Source: Alentia gelatinosa (Eukaryota > Annelida > Polychaeta > Phyllodocida > Polynoidae). From it: DNA of 64,000 nt. Below, piece after piece: positions 41,101 through 53,529 of the stretch. Location: contig OX465584.1 of NCBI GenBank assembly GCA_950022655.1, positions 55,913,789 to 55,977,788 of the forward strand, written 5' to 3'. A model generated the notes under the pieces. It had not been told where the DNA came from, ran no database searches, and worked only from the letters and a program-made list of their open reading frames with translations. A program made the position numbers and the translations under genes. The first letter of the stretch is position 1. Every line of letters begins with the position of its first letter.

Positions 41101-41237
41101 AATGAACCACAACAATCTCTCATTTGGATCAGATTGGAGTCAGAGGTGGCGGCCAATCTAGGTTCCACCCTGCCAGTGACTCCACCTGCCACATATCATC
41201 TGCGACAGGAATATAGATTTGCATCATTTTTCTGGGA

Positions 41238-41535
41238 TGTGGAAAAAAAATCCCATAGGCTAACATTAAGTTTCCGTATTCCACCCTGACTGGCATATCG
41301 AGTTTTATATGCCACTAGTGGCATACATAATTGTTATCACATAATATTCCAAAATCGAAGAGACGGGGTAGGATAAAATCAAAACCTGATTCGTTTTAAT
41401 TTTGGCCACCGCATGCCACTCCTGGAGTTTTGGCTCCGGACTTCACTCGGCTTCGCCTCATGAAATCAGTATGCCAAACTCCAGTCGTGGCATACGGTGG
41501 CCTAGATTAAAACTCATCCAGTTTTACGATAGTAT
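41238..41535 (+). mobile_element. family D element (D3 type), copy 1
   Basis: TCCCATAGGCTAACATTAAG, GGGGTAGGATAAAATC, then a hairpin with arms AATTTTGGCCACCGCATGCC... around CACTCGGCTTCGCCTCATG, ending TTTTACGATAGTA. The left TATCCTACCCC end is damaged. Confidence 0.8.
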
Positions 41536-41800
41536 TTCCATTGATCTGGAATGAGCTTTGTGATTGGATCTTTTTAGTTTCATATATACTATATAATTGG
41601 AATGAAGATAAACATATCATTTTTTTATGTCGTTACAGAATCAGTACATGTTATGATACCTCGCTTCAATGATGGTCAGTTCTGGTTCCCTCATCTTATT
41701 TCATGAGAACAAAACTATATACTACTTCCTGACTTATGATCCTATATTAGTTTGAGTTGCCACCCTTTTGGTACCATCCTTTAGTTAGAATCCTGTTGTC

Positions 41801-42329
41801 TTAAAGGCATATCGGACAATTTGGCTTGAAAATTAAAACCCATGTTAATTTTCTGAATATTTAATATGATGATCTCTAAGTGTTGTGGAACAGATATCTA
41901 ACTTAAAAATCAGGGGTCACCGTGCTAGTTTTTGATTTATAGATCAATATTATGATAATTCTATATGAGAATATATAGAAATTCTAAAAAGTATTTTTTC
42001 GCATATTAAAACCCATGTCATTTTCCTCAAACTTTGACAGAATATAGTACATATAGAGTACTAATTATTTAGCTTTTAAAAACCAAAGGTCACCGTCCTT
42101 GTTTTTGAAAGAATTGAAGAAACCCATAATTCTCAGAACATTTCCTATGTAAATCAGGCAAATGTAAATTGGCCTATTTTACCAATGAAGATCGGATAAA
42201 ATGGAAAAAAATGGAAAATTTACTCATGGAGATTTAGATTGAATCCCAATAAACCAGTTTTTACTAATAATTGACATTATTAAAGAATCACCAGGTGGCG
42301 TCACTGTGAATTGTAGGATATGCCTTTAA
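41801..42329. mobile_element. family L TIR element, long copy
   Basis: TTAA and AGGCATATCGG at the left, GGATATGCCT and TTAA at the right. The inside has two related halves each with TTAAAACCCATGT and GGGGTCACC/AGGTCACCG. About 525 bp, non-coding; CCAGGTGGCGTCAC lies near the right end. Confidence 0.68.
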
Positions 42330-43095
42330 TGGGTGCATATCATGTCCTTAGAAAACTGCGGAATAACCAGTTTTGCTTATCAAATTGTCTACCAGTTCAG
42401 AACAGGAACGGGTTCAACGAGCTTGTGGAATAATTTTAGGTCCATTATGTAATCTTGTTCTTCTTTAAATAATGTACGTCTAAACATATAGTTCAACACA
42501 TGTGCAACCAATAAAGGCATATTGATGAATATATTCATCAATATGCCATTATATATCATCGTGCAAATTGCACAGCATATACAAGATCTGTCCAATATCA
42601 TGGTGCAAGTAAATGGAACCAATTGTTACCTATTGTACGAGTCACACCAGATTATCCCACTTTTAAAGCCCTTACAAAAGCAGTAATGTTAGAATCTGTA
42701 CAAGATCTGTAACAGACCATGATGATAGTACATATAATCACATTTCAACTATCTTTTCAGCTGATTATCTGCGTCCAGAGTTGTATGCATTGGCACCAGC
42801 AAAACCTTTAAAATCCAATTACCTTCTCTCAGGGCAAGAAAATCAGAAAACTATACAGTTCTAAATCATGTTTTCAGTTTGGCCAGAAATGAATCCTAAG
42901 GATAAAAGTACACTTGAGTAGAGAAGTTTAAAAAAGAATAGCAAGTTTGAGCTTATCGCTACACGAAAATCTCACTCTCGTGGCCTTTATGTCTCCAGGC
43001 CAAGGTCTATCTGTCTCTAAGCGGATCCGACAGAATTTACATGTTTTATGTATTTCAATGATAATAAAGGGTATACAATAAAAGGAATATACTGT
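42330..43095. other. unassigned sequence
   Basis: One clear hairpin, GGCATATTGATGAATATATTC / TCATCAATATGCC, near 42518-42548. No gene supported. Confidence 0.35.
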
Positions 43096-43096
43096 G

Positions 43097-43623
43097 CCAA
43101 GACCATGGACCCGAACTCGTTAGTTTACTAAATCGGTACGAAACGAGGCGATGAGTGAGTTTAGTACAGATTTAGTAAACCTACTGGTTCGGCTCCCTCA
43201 TTTTGGCACGCTAAATTAGTATTATCAATTGTATACAAAGACTCCATTTAAGATATATGGGGACTCAGTAAACCGTGACCCATTATATAAAACTTGTCAG
43301 GTATCATAACTGTAGTATACGGATTCAAATATATGGTATACGGAATCAAAGCCATGGTATACGGGAACATAGTCCCTTTGTGCTATATAGCAAGAAAGAG
43401 TCCCTGTTGTTATACCTTTTGATATGGAAATTCTAGGGTTAATATGTCCGAAATGATGGATGGTTAATACAACAAACGTTGGCTTTATGGACAGGCAGCT
43501 CTGTAAACCACTCGAGGTTGACACTCGACGTTATACACCCGCTAGCGCTCGTATATTATTACACGTCAACCTTTGGTGGTTTACGGCCGCCTGTCCACAA
43601 AACCATTGTTAATTGTCTATGTA
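43097..43623 (-). mobile_element. hairpin plus family A element, copy 3 (reverse)
   Basis: 43097-43205 is a hairpin (arms CCAAGACC...GTTTACTAAATC and complement) with the apex AACGAGGCGATGAGTGAG. It is followed by a reverse family A copy, 43213-43623, whose own hairpin has the arms TGGACAGGCAGCTCTG and complement around CGCTAGCGCTCG. Confidence 0.75.
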
Positions 43624-43659
43624 TTCCCTAAATACCTGATTTCCAATGGTGTCCACTAT

Positions 43660-43765
43660 TTCAGGTTGCTACTTAGACTGGCCTCAGTGCCTGTGTCCTA
43701 CCCCTCGACCCCTTCTGAGTGACACAGGGACTGGTCTCATCCGTAACCGGCCGTGTAGACTGGCG
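43660..43765. repeat. dispersed repeat Z, copy 2
   Basis: Inverted match to 38580-38760. Contains CAGGGACTGGTCTCATCC. Confidence 0.45.
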
Positions 43766-43769
43766 CGAT

Positions 43770-45600
43770 TTTGCGCCACACTCCCCAAGCAGAGGTCTGG
43801 CTACTGGTCACGATATCTGCTGGGAGATTGATACCCTCTCACTTTGATCTCAATCGAGACATAGTCAGGAGTAGGCGAAATTTATTGCTATGACAACACA
43901 GGCAGGCAGGGAACTGGAGGAGGGGAGGGGGGAGGGGTAGAGGGAGGTATAGGGTTACAGAGAGTGGCTTGAGGTCATAAACAGCAGATTCTGGTCAGAG
44001 TGGACAAGTCTTTGATTCATGGGCCAGTCAGATAAGGACACATGCTATAATGAATTGTATTCCTATTTTGTTTAATCATTTAATGAATGTTCATAATCAA
44101 AGACTTGAGCAAGTCTAGTTACTACTCTGTGGGGTAATGTTTATAAGAAAACTCTTCATACTTTATCTTCGTGCTTTCATATCCATGGATGGTGGTCACT
44201 ACATTATTGGCATTTGTAGAAACACAGTCCAGATATATTTGTCCGTGGGTTCGTATTTCCCTGAATCAGATGCCCTTGACGCACAAGTTCATCATATTAC
44301 CTAAATAGTAACCTAATATGTCCACTAAACACAGATTTTGGTTGCCATCCAGTGTAAAATTCCATCTGATGAGAGAAGCATACTTATCAATAAAGTTATA
44401 TAGGCTGAGGGTCGAGTCAATATTAGCTGGCGTGTCTAGCAGGGCAAGCAATGTGTGTAGGCATTGTGATTAACCTTTGTGTTTATGGTATTCTGGTCGC
44501 TATGTGCGCAGTAATGTTTTACGCCTATAAAGCCAAAATACAGTGACAGCCGATTCTTCTCTATCACACCTTTGCCCGGCGGAACCGTCGGGTCAGTCAG
44601 AATCGATGAACTTGATGTCGCTGTTCGCACTTCAGAGGCCTGATTATAATCGGGTCGGGCATTACTATATATAGTATATGGGGTAATGACCGAGTTTGCC
44701 CAACCTTTAATGATCTTGTTGCTGTACCCACTTCACCGACTGTACCCGATTCTGAGTAGACCGTTTAAATACCGCTGATATGTATACTCCGTTTGATATA
44801 CACTTATCTAACACCGATTTGTCGGGGAGATAACGGCGGTTATAAGTCTGAAAGCAGTTATCTGATATCTTAAATAGAACAGAAATTATTCTACTTTGCA
44901 ATATTGATCTTAATCGGTTCGTTTTACGAGGTTATAAAGGGAGGAGGTGTGATCGGGAAGAATATATAAGGGTATAAGACAGCGATATTATCGTTCCCGA
45001 TTATTATCGTCGATCGGATCGGTGAGAATCAGTGGTAGATGTCGCTGTCTTATGGGCTTAACATCTAAGAAAATCCATCTAATGACAAAGCTAAAAATAC
45101 CAAACTAGATAGACTTGATCCAAAAGTAAGATATGAACTTATTTACACGTCTTGTTATGTGTCTGTCCTAATTGTCTGTACTGTCATGTGCTATATTTGT
45201 TGTGTATTATTGTTATGGACTCCACAAGGAAGTACGCCCTGTATAGGGTGATTTTACCTGTTCTTTATCTCGTAAATAAAACAAAATTGAAAAAAGACAT
45301 GGCCATCATACATTCAGAATGTAATGGTGATCAATACACCTTTCCCTCATAAGCTCCATGGGAAAGTGTTCCAGTCCAGAAATCTTTCGATCTATGTTTT
45401 GTCTAGTGACAGAGAAATAATCTGAGGAGGTTAAACTTTGATTCAGAGTTAGTTGAAGCTCGTAGAATGGTGAAACCCCTTTTCAGAAAACCAAGGAATC
45501 CTTGGCGGAAATGACCACTGGCTTTATTCTTTCAATATAATTTTGAAAGATAAGATACCACACAGAACCAGACACACTAGAAGTTCAATTAAAATGATTT
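43770..45600. other. unassigned sequence
   Basis: About 1.8 kb without recognised repeats. Three short minus-strand frames between 44266 and 44901 look protein-like in places but lack start context, splice signals or known motifs. A GGAGGGG-rich tract lies at 43918-43945. A weak inverted pair surrounds AATTATTATCGTCGATCGG near 45000. Confidence 0.3.
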
Positions 45601-45664
45601 ATTTGTGATAAGTGGATGAGTTACAGACAATCAATGAGGTGGATGATGAGTTTATCATTAAAAG

Positions 45665-45705
45665 GCTCCACGTTTCGATCAACTTAATTGATCTTCATCA
45701 GGAGA
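45665..45705 (-). other. CTGATGA-stem-GAAAC hairpin, hammerhead-like core or retroelement hairpin
   Basis: On the minus strand: CTCCTGATGAA, then GATCAA-TTAAG-TTGATC (a perfect 6-bp stem), then GAAACG. CTGATGA and GAAA either side of a stem is the core order of hammerhead ribozymes. An extra A follows CTGATGA, and I cannot place stems I and III, so activity is doubtful. Similar hairpins occur near the ends of Penelope-like and tyrosine-recombinase retroelements. Confidence 0.35.
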
Positions 45706-45709
45706 ATTT

Positions 45710-47390
45710 GTTTATAATTCATTGTTTCTGTTAATTTCGAGGTAGAGTATTCAACATATCAATATCACAAAACAGAAAACTTGCCAGGGGTAGAGGCAGA
45801 GTAGGTGTTGTATTTTGGAAATAAGTAAAATAATTCTTCCAAGTTTATGCTTGTAAAAAAGATAGATTGCCCCAAAGAGATTGTAAACCTTTGAGTAATC
45901 AGGGGGGGGGGATCCCTTTGTAGGGTGGAGCAAATGAAAACAAGACAGGACGATATGTGCTGATTTTTTTTAAAGGAAATGAAGTTATAATTCTGCAGTT
46001 TTGTTTTATTTGGTAGCTTGGAGAAATACTTAATTAGACATTCGTATTCCATTGTTTGTTGTTTCTAAACAAAGCTATATTTAACGAAGCACGAAAGACT
46101 ACAGTGATGATGCTTTGTTTGTATGATTACTTGTCTGTTGTACTTATTGATAATGGAACACCGCTGTACTGCGAATTGCTCCAATAAAAAGTATAGGGAT
46201 GGCGCAAAAACAATAAAAAGAAGGGGAGTAGTAAATCCAGGACAAAACAAGGTTTGGATGTAAGTTAAAGTAGTCGAAAGGTGAAGAAGAAACCAAAAAT
46301 GTTTGTAAATGGAAAGAATTGCCAATTGGTTTGAAAAGAGTAAATAATAGGGACCTATTCACAATGACACTTGTGGAGGGGATATCAATAGTACTACTTA
46401 AGTCTAGGTTTAAATAGTAAAGCTTGTGAAATAAATTGTTATAAGACATTATACTAGCCTCACACAGGATCGAACATGTAGACGATGTGGGCCGACTTTA
46501 TTAAACCCCCATGGACCACATTATGGAAGCTAATACTGTCATAGTGAACAGACTTAAACATTATTTAACGATAACCCTTGTACGAGTTACAGAAAAGGGT
46601 CTTCATGTACTGTCTTAGACAATTAACTGGGCCCCAGAATGGGAGAGTCAACTCGTCAAATAAGTGTTGTTCATATGACGATCTCCTCCTCCTCCTGACC
46701 TCACTCCTTCAGAAAGACAGTTCATTATGTAGACCTACCTGTGATTTGGTCTTCTATGTTTCTGTCCTGGGCCCTGGCAGGGCCGCCTATTTGAAATCAG
46801 TGCTGAAACCCGGTGGAATTCAGTTGGGTTTTTTTCTATTTAAAAAAAATCTATTCGTATCACTTAATGGCTAAAAGATGTATCATTTACATAGTATTGT
46901 TAAACATTCTAAATGATACTATTCAAGCACTTACATTGATCATGCAGTGGTCAGCTAGGCTATCAGTATCAGAAAGGACACCTCTTGAGATGTCCTTCCA
47001 AAGGGATAGCTTTCAGGATCGAGGTCAGGACAATGAAGGATTCATTAAACATGTCCTTTGTATGGACAATTTATGTTTATCAAACGTACAACGTCCTATG
47101 ACAGTCCTTGTACCATCATATGACCGACTTACGAGAATCCCTCTAGATATTAAACGGCCCCCTGTAGCAACAACACCACCGTTGGCATTGGGCCAGTTCA
47201 ATGCTTCAGGACATTTCCCGGATCACACCGCTGCCAGTACTTTTACACTGCCAATAACATTGCAATACATTCATTAGCCCCAGACTCGGCAGTTCCCTCA
47301 TGTATCTATCGTAACAACTTGATGGGTGCTGAGGCAGCAGGGACACCATTACTGGCTGGGTTCCAAAACTAAACCGGCCTATTCAACCCG
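45710..47390. other. unassigned sequence
   Basis: A+T-rich, with overlapping Phe/Leu/Tyr-rich open frames on the minus strand (45765-46449) that I attribute to composition. A 154-codon plus-strand frame (46813-47277) shows no domain. A G run lies at 45902-45910. Confidence 0.35.
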
Positions 47391-47394
47391 AACC

Positions 47395-47673
47395 CAACGC
47401 TTGTCAAATAGCCGAACCCCGTACAGTGTGGAAACGCGCGCACATTAAGCCGGGCCAAGCGGAGGTTTAGATAGGAGCCGTGCCTCACTATGGAGAATGG
47501 CAACACGGAGTGTGTGTGTGGAGAGTGACGGCTACTCATTGTTCGCCGAATGTCATTGATTTCTGGGAGCGCGGACACAGGGAGGGAGAGATGGGAGCAG
47601 AGTGGGAGCCATTACCTCGGCAGACGTCAAGGACTGGGAGAAACACGAGACCGGCTCTCCTTCTCCAAGCACA
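47395..47673 (+). other. CpG-rich segment with a donor-like end, possible 5' exon
   Basis: Rises in G+C and CpG (AAACGCGCGCACATTAAGCC) and ends at CAAGCACAG|GTAGGTGA, a good splice donor on the plus strand. A first exon, mostly untranslated, would look like this. No partner exon is seen downstream, and the frame 47480-47710 is not recognisable. Confidence 0.25.
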
Positions 47674-47875
47674 GGTAGGTGAAAAACGCACTTATTATCG
47701 TTATCTATAACTGAGCAAGGATTTGGCAAGGGTGTGTCTTTTATGTATGTATAGTGCCAAGTCTAAATTCTCATAACTTGATTCGTGAGTCCTGGGTGAA
47801 TGTGGTTTTTTTTGTTCCACTGGATGTCGTGTCGTGTCTGTATCAAACAGGGATATGGGTTAATGCTCTTTTTAA

Positions 47876-48085
47876 GCTCGTTTCCATTGGCAGATTATTC
47901 GGTACAGATCTGCCGTCGGGAAGGAACGATTGGTAGCTTTGGTAAAGATATATATCGGAGAATGGAACCAGCCCGTTATTTCAAAAAGTCAACGATTAAT
48001 TTCGCGATGGTTATACCACCAACGACTGACTTAGTCAACCACCGACAAAATCAAAACCCTTTGATTTCATCGGTGAGACTGACGG
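47876..48085. mobile_element. family I-like element, partial
   Basis: CTCGTTTCCATTGGCAGATTA at the left and CACCAACGACTG / CAACCACCGACAAAATC in the middle resemble family I. The right terminus is weak (GACTGACGGTGTCGGCC). Confidence 0.5.
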
Positions 48086-48089
48086 TGTC

Positions 48090-48918
48090 GGCCTAGAAAT
48101 TCCAACATGGATTGAACGAACAATAAGCTAAATAGATCTAAGACGGGGCTAACGTATAGAAGTTTATTAATCATACCCAAAACTAAATCAGAATTGATTT
48201 TATGCCTCATTTACTTCATTGGTCTCCGGTTGAAGGACCCTTATTGTTCTGTTTTCTATCTTTTCGTTTTGTGAATGTTGATAATTGATAGACAAATCAA
48301 AAGACACGTGCACAAGTTAAATCCTACTTAAATCGGTATATATCAGACTTTTTTTTATTTCTCTTTTTGTAATTGAGTTTAGCTCTCTTTGTTAGTCATC
48401 TAAGATAAACGTGGTATTACTTGCTTGGTTTAGAAATAAAATCTTCTTTCCTCTGAGTCTTAATCATAAGTCAAGATGAATTACAATATATCAAAAACTT
48501 TAGCTTGTCGGGATCTCTTTGCCTTCCTGTGGGGTGTGGAAGAGTGGGTTTCACCGGCAGGGAATCTTTTTTTTTTCAAGATGAATTACAGCCACATGAG
48601 TGTTTCAACTGATTATGAAATATTCAGGACTATGTAAAGCCATTCAAAAAGACACCAGAATAACTCTGCCTTGGTACAAAACTTTATCTGCAACTCAGTG
48701 AGAAATCACATATACCTATGTGAACCTTAAACCAATCTTAGGTTCTGTATTTACACTATGTATTACGTATACCAATCGAATGGCGTTAAATATGATTGTA
48801 GGAAACGGAAAAACATATGATACATAGACCAACAGTATCACCTAAACCATTGTTATACTACTGTGTAACCGAGAGTGAAAATCGATTGGACTCTACACCT
48901 GATATAGACAGTATTATA
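48090..48918. other. unassigned sequence
   Basis: A+T-rich, no gene or repeat identified. Confidence 0.3.
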
Positions 48919-48920
48919 GA

Positions 48921-49210
48921 GGAAACCCATGAAAGTTTAGGGTCTGAGCTCGTATCCCATCGAGTTTGAATCACGTAGTAATTCATAAGGCGAAGCTGCA
49001 TAAATTGCTCTGTGATTCAAATGAGATGGGATCGAGCTCTGACCCTAAACTTGAATGGGTTTCTGAATTTATCTCACCCTTAATATTGACTAATGGGCTA
49101 ACATTTGTGACATCATCCCCCATTGGATATATTTCCTAAATATCTAATGGGTGTTAGATACGAGTTTCCAATGTTAAGTCTATGGAGAAAAAATATCTGG
49201 GGTGAGATAA
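48921..49210 (-). mobile_element. family E foldback element, copy 3
   Basis: Hairpin arms GGAAACCCAT... (48921-49065) with the apex AAGGCGAAGCTGC, then TTATCTCACCC...GGGTGAGATAA enclosing AATGTTAAGTCTATGG. Confidence 0.82.
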
Positions 49211-49224
49211 TAAGAAAGAAACTG

Positions 49225-49494
49225 ATGAGTGTTGGTCTGTATCCTCGTTCACCATCGAGTTTGGAGTGCGCAGTAACATGAACGAGGCGATAGCCAAGTG
49301 AATATTCTGAGGCACTCCAAACGAGATGGTGAACAGGGACTCAGGCTAAGCACGAATATGTTCCTGATTTTATCTTAGCCTGGAAATATTCATCTCTTTA
49401 ACACCCGTTGAGAACGAGTGACCATTCTCTCAAGCCCGTTGAGAACGAGTTCGTAATGCTGAGCCTATGGACGTTTATTCCAGGCTAAGATAAA
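49225..49494 (-). mobile_element. family E variant, copy 4
   Basis: Same two-part design, but the closing stem is TATCTTAGCCTGG/CCAGGCTAAGATA and the motif reads AATGCTGAGCCTATGG. A 27-bp direct duplication (CCCGTTGAGAACGAGT twice) lies in the module. Hairpin apex GAACGAGGCGATAGCC. Confidence 0.78.
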
Positions 49495-49532
49495 GTTGTA
49501 GACTAAACAGGAGACTACTGCACATCAGTTAA

Positions 49533-49839
49533 AGCCCAATGCCCATCTACCGATTTCGGAACATTCATGTACCTTTGTCGGCGACAAACGGACGGTAATT
49601 TGTCTCAACCAAGACTTCCTAACGGAGTCGGCTGTAGCCGGTAGATGTAGGACAGCTAGGCAAGGGTGAGCCAACGATTAGTAGACCGATTTGCTTAGGA
49701 CTAATATCCACCACCCTATCTCCTCAATGTCCGCCGGTCGAGCGAAGAGTTACGTAATTTGCCTGCGACAAGTCGACCGACTCCTATACGATTTGGGAAC
49801 TAATCGCTCAACCCTGACTCGGTAGATGGGCATCAGGCT
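49533..49839. mobile_element. family C TIR element, copy 4
   Basis: AGCCCAATGCCCATCTACCG to ATGGGCATCAGGCT, flanked by TAA and TTA. Very close to copy 2 (27150), including CGACAAACGGACGG. Confidence 0.83.
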
Positions 49840-50045
49840 TTACGCTGACAACTACCTTGGTTGAAAGTCCAACTGGAATACTCGGCTGGAGTTCATTCAT
49901 CATCATATATAAACAACAAAAGATGTATTCTTGATATAAATGCACCAGTGAACCCTGGACTTAGCAATCATACCGGCAGATAGCCGAAGCGTGTTTCAGT
50001 TTATAAAAATAATGTGGTGGGTTTTTTTAAAAAGGGCATTTGCAA

Positions 50046-50418
50046 CTATAGGGGACAGAGCCATTGTTAGTTCATGAAGCAGTCACTAGGTGGTCGGGGG
50101 ACAAAACCTGTATTCTGGCTCTTTGTTCTTACTAAATTCAGCTGCCTTTCAATGTTCTCCCAAGATTCCTTTGACTCTCTACACCGATTCCAGAGCAGGA
50201 AGATATAATGCTAAAACCCAGAACATGATGTTTTTCACATGGAACACTTTATTTACATATGTGAGAAAGGCAAGGGTTGTGACATTTCCCAATTATCAGT
50301 CACTTTTTTTGCACCTCCATTAGTGAAGAACACCTACTTTTTCACCTCCATTAGTGAAGAACACCTACTCGGGGGGCGTCATGGCGGCCCCCATGGATCA
50401 TAGGCTATATGCCGTATA
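50046..50418 (+). repeat. family K element, copy 2
   Basis: CTATAGGGGACAGAGCCATTG to GGATCATAGGCTATATGCC. The 30-bp unit CCTCCATTAGTGAAGAACACC occurs twice in a row near 50320-50370. Confidence 0.7.
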
Positions 50419-50764
50419 GAGATCATGTTGCATACAGTAATCATAGAATACAATCATTTTCAACCTGAGAAGAATGAGTATGCTTTTTTCCCTTTTTATT
50501 CTTTGATACTTTGACTGTGTATAACAGGAGCATGACCTTCTACTATGAGTGAGGAATTAAAGCTCCTTGGGAGTGACTGATTGTGAGACCATTTTGGTGA
50601 ATATCATTGCAATGCGTTCCATTGACCCCATTGGGCTGTGATCAGCACTGCTGATTTCATATCCGATAGTGATTATTTCAAAACATTCAATGTGAATGTA
50701 TGTAAATGCATGTGAGCTCTGTGCACTGATTGGCTGTTGTACTAACAGCTAATAGGCCTTTTTC

Positions 50765-51190
50765 CACAGGCCGGTGTCGCACCTTATCTGGTTGGTTACG
50801 CAATGCCTGCAGCCAAACATACCCCTGGCAACGCATTCTTTAGCCTTGGATCACTCAGTATTTGAGCGTAATACTTTCATAAGGCCCGTGTATATCATTT
50901 TCAGAGAAATTCCAATGATTTCGTCGTATTCTATGGTATTCCAGCTACAATTTGATGTATCATACATGTATATCACTTCAATGATACTATAGATATAGGT
51001 TACATAACACAGGGACACCAAAACTGAATATACAGTAATACATTGGCAGGCCTAGCTATAATATGCTTATCCTTTTCCAAGCTGGACCCAAGATAATTAT
51101 CAACGATAAAGTTTAGACATCCCAGACTTGTTGATACAATACCCTTGCTTGCTCCAACAATTTAATCTGTCAAAAAACAACACTGCTGCA
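50765..51190. repeat. family S dispersed repeat, copy 1
   Basis: GGTTACGCAATGCCTGCAGCC, then GATCACTCAGTATTTGAGCG, TACATGTATATCACTTCAATGATAC and TTAATCTGTCAAAAAACA follow in the same order at 60945-61345, about 80% alike by eye. Confidence 0.72.
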
Positions 51191-51194
51191 ATCA

Positions 51195-52940
51195 CACCCA
51201 TCGTTCACACTTTAGGTGTGATTGCTGTGTGTCTCTCTATGAACACCGCTGGAATCGTGGTGTTTGTCCAAGCAGCCGTGTAACTAGACAATGGGCTGTT
51301 AGGCGGCGCTGAACGGCAACACCTGTATAGAGGATGACCAGTCTCATTCCAGTCTGGCATACCGTTCAGTCTGCCACACATGCCTATGAGCGTGCTCACG
51401 ACAATAACAACTCAGAGTGCCATTGTTAGTGTGCCCCACCCCAAATGTGGGTGGGTTAGGAACTAGAGCTGAGTAATAATAGGGTAAATATGCCATTCTA
51501 AGCATGGTGCCCAGCTGTACTGTAAACATCCGGGAGGCAGGGGAGTAAGCTAAGATGGTGACTGTTCCAATTCAGTCATTTCGATTTATTAATAATTACG
51601 GACAATTCTGATTAGTTTCTCCCCATGGAAACTAATATTACTTGGTTGTTATTGGAATGTATAGTTCTGATATTCACTTTTGTTTATCACCTACCAGCGG
51701 AACGTCTCATGGAAATAAAGAAATCTGGTATGACATTTCATCTCTGTTGGTCATTTATGTAGTACCAGATACCACAACCCCTGCACTTGTTGTTGCGCAT
51801 GTGTAGAGTGTCGAAATAGTACTGTACCTGAAGTCGGTTTATTCAATAGTAAATAGGTTCGCTATACATAAGCAATGTCGTAAAGGGTTGCAAAATTAAC
51901 ACAAACGTAAAAGTGAATAATTTCAACATAGACTGGGGCATAAGTTCAAAGATTCATTAACTGAGTATCGTATGTTATTTCATTTCCTCCGTGCTATTTG
52001 TTTAACGTTGGAAAATCATTCTCTATGCCTCTTTGAGTATTGTAGTCTTCTCTCCGTGATCTATATCCTGTGCATCGTCCATTCTTTTAGTGTGTTCAGG
52101 GGTGTGATAGATAGAGCAAGCACCTCATTCTGGTCACATCCCACACTGTTCTCCGACTCGTTTGAATGCTACGTGTTATTCACTTGGCTGTCACCTCGTT
52201 CACATCACTCCACATCAAACTCTTTGAGAGTGACGACTTTGACAAAACCTTGTTGGTTTCTTCTTCATTATTCCATCTTGAAAAGGCAGAACACAGTCGG
52301 TCGGCAAAATAGAGCTATGCTTTGTACAATACTCTTTGTAGTCTATCTATAACTTGTTTTTAGTATGACTTTCGAGGATACATCATGGAGCACTGCCATA
52401 TCAATATTTCAAAGCCACATTTCCACTGCTCGGAAATATCCAGATATACTTTACATTGATGAGTGTAAACACAGAAATGCACTCTATTTGATGCCATTTT
52501 TATCTTTTATGTGAATATTGTATACGCCGAACTAATGGAAGACATCACTTAATACAACACTGTATTGAAAATTATCCTCAGGTACACTACAACCATCTCG
52601 ACCTTTTCTCTATCTTTACTAGGCCAAGGAATTTACAAAAAATAACCATCGAATCTTGTTTAAACACTTCTTGACCGTCTGGTAACCTGAATGCAAAGTC
52701 CTGATAATTAAAGTCTATACTTCAGCTAGTTTGGGTCCCTAGACTTGACATGTTGGTATCCTACTTGGTAGCAGAGAAATTGATGTGGCATGGCTGCTAA
52801 CAAAAATTAATGCATAATAGCAGTCTCAGAAGGTTAACAAATTCTGTGCCGCAGTCTGTCAGAATATGGCACTAAATTCCCAGATTGTAGTCATGTTGAA
52901 ATGTTGAAAATTCTGTGCTGTAGTAAGTCTGAAGCGGAGG
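51195..52940. other. unassigned sequence
   Basis: No repeat boundary or conserved coding. The 126-codon frame at 51972-52352 is Ser/Leu/Phe-rich with no motif. GGCGGCGCTGAACGG near 51301 echoes GGTGGCGCTGAATGG at 13654. Confidence 0.3.
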
Positions 52941-52944
52941 GTGG

Positions 52945-53130
52945 TTGTGGCCCCTAAGATTCGAGGTCAACTCTCGACTGTATAGCCCTCCCAAGGCGCT
53001 AGAAAATATCATGTAAGGAGGTCAGGGTGAAGGTCGGGGTTTGCTGCGAATGCAGTCATTGGCTACTCGGTCTACTCTATTCCTTATATGGACTTAAGGT
53101 AATGGAACAACTCCATGCTGAGTGTGTCGG
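52945..53130. repeat. family Q dispersed repeat, copy 2
   Basis: Corresponds to 31770-31935: CTCGACTGTATAGCCCTCCC, GGTGAAGGTCGGGGTTTGCTG, CTATTCCTTATATGGACTTA. Confidence 0.7.
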
Positions 53131-53216
53131 AATACTTGGCGTAGTGTGTCAGGCTTTGGGTTCAGGCCTAAAGCATCGTTCGGTCAGACACTGCTCAGTG
53201 TGGCCTCACTCCTATA

Positions 53217-53525
53217 TTATCCTACCCCTAATATAAAATCCCATAGGCTTAACATTGAGTTTCCGTATGCCACGCTGACTGGCATACAAAGTTTATATAC
53301 CACTAGCGCCATACAGAATTGTTATCACGTAATATTCCGAAATCGAGGTGACAGGATAGGATAAAATCAAAACCTGATTTGTTTTAATCTTGGCCACCGC
53401 ATGCCACTGCTGAAGTTTTGGCTCTGGACTTCACTCGGCTTCGCCTCATGAAGTCACTTTGCCAATCTCGAGTCATGGCATACGGTGGCCAAGATTAAAA
53501 CTCATCCAGTTTTACGATATTACTT
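53217..53525 (+). mobile_element. family D element (D3 type), copy 2
   Basis: TATCCTACCCCTAATATAAA with CCCATAGGCTTAACATTGAG, GGATAGGATAAAATC, then the hairpin with apex ACTCGGCTTCGCCTCATGAAG, ending TTTTACGATATTA. Confidence 0.87.
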
Positions 53526-53529
53526 CAAT

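Noticed and set aside
40753..41289. 178-codon open frame, the longest on the plus strand
   Set aside because: It crosses a family A hairpin, its tail and part of a family D element; the same repeats elsewhere are not open.
44266..44901. Three short protein-like frames on the minus strand, possibly an unknown gene or retroelement
   Set aside because: No shared frame, splice sites or motif could be established, and A+T-rich sequence explains them. A protein search would settle it.
46065..46449. Phe/Leu/Tyr-rich minus-strand frames resembling a membrane protein
   Set aside because: Two frames overlap with equal hydrophobic bias, and no start, splice or family signal exists; the cause is A+T-rich composition.
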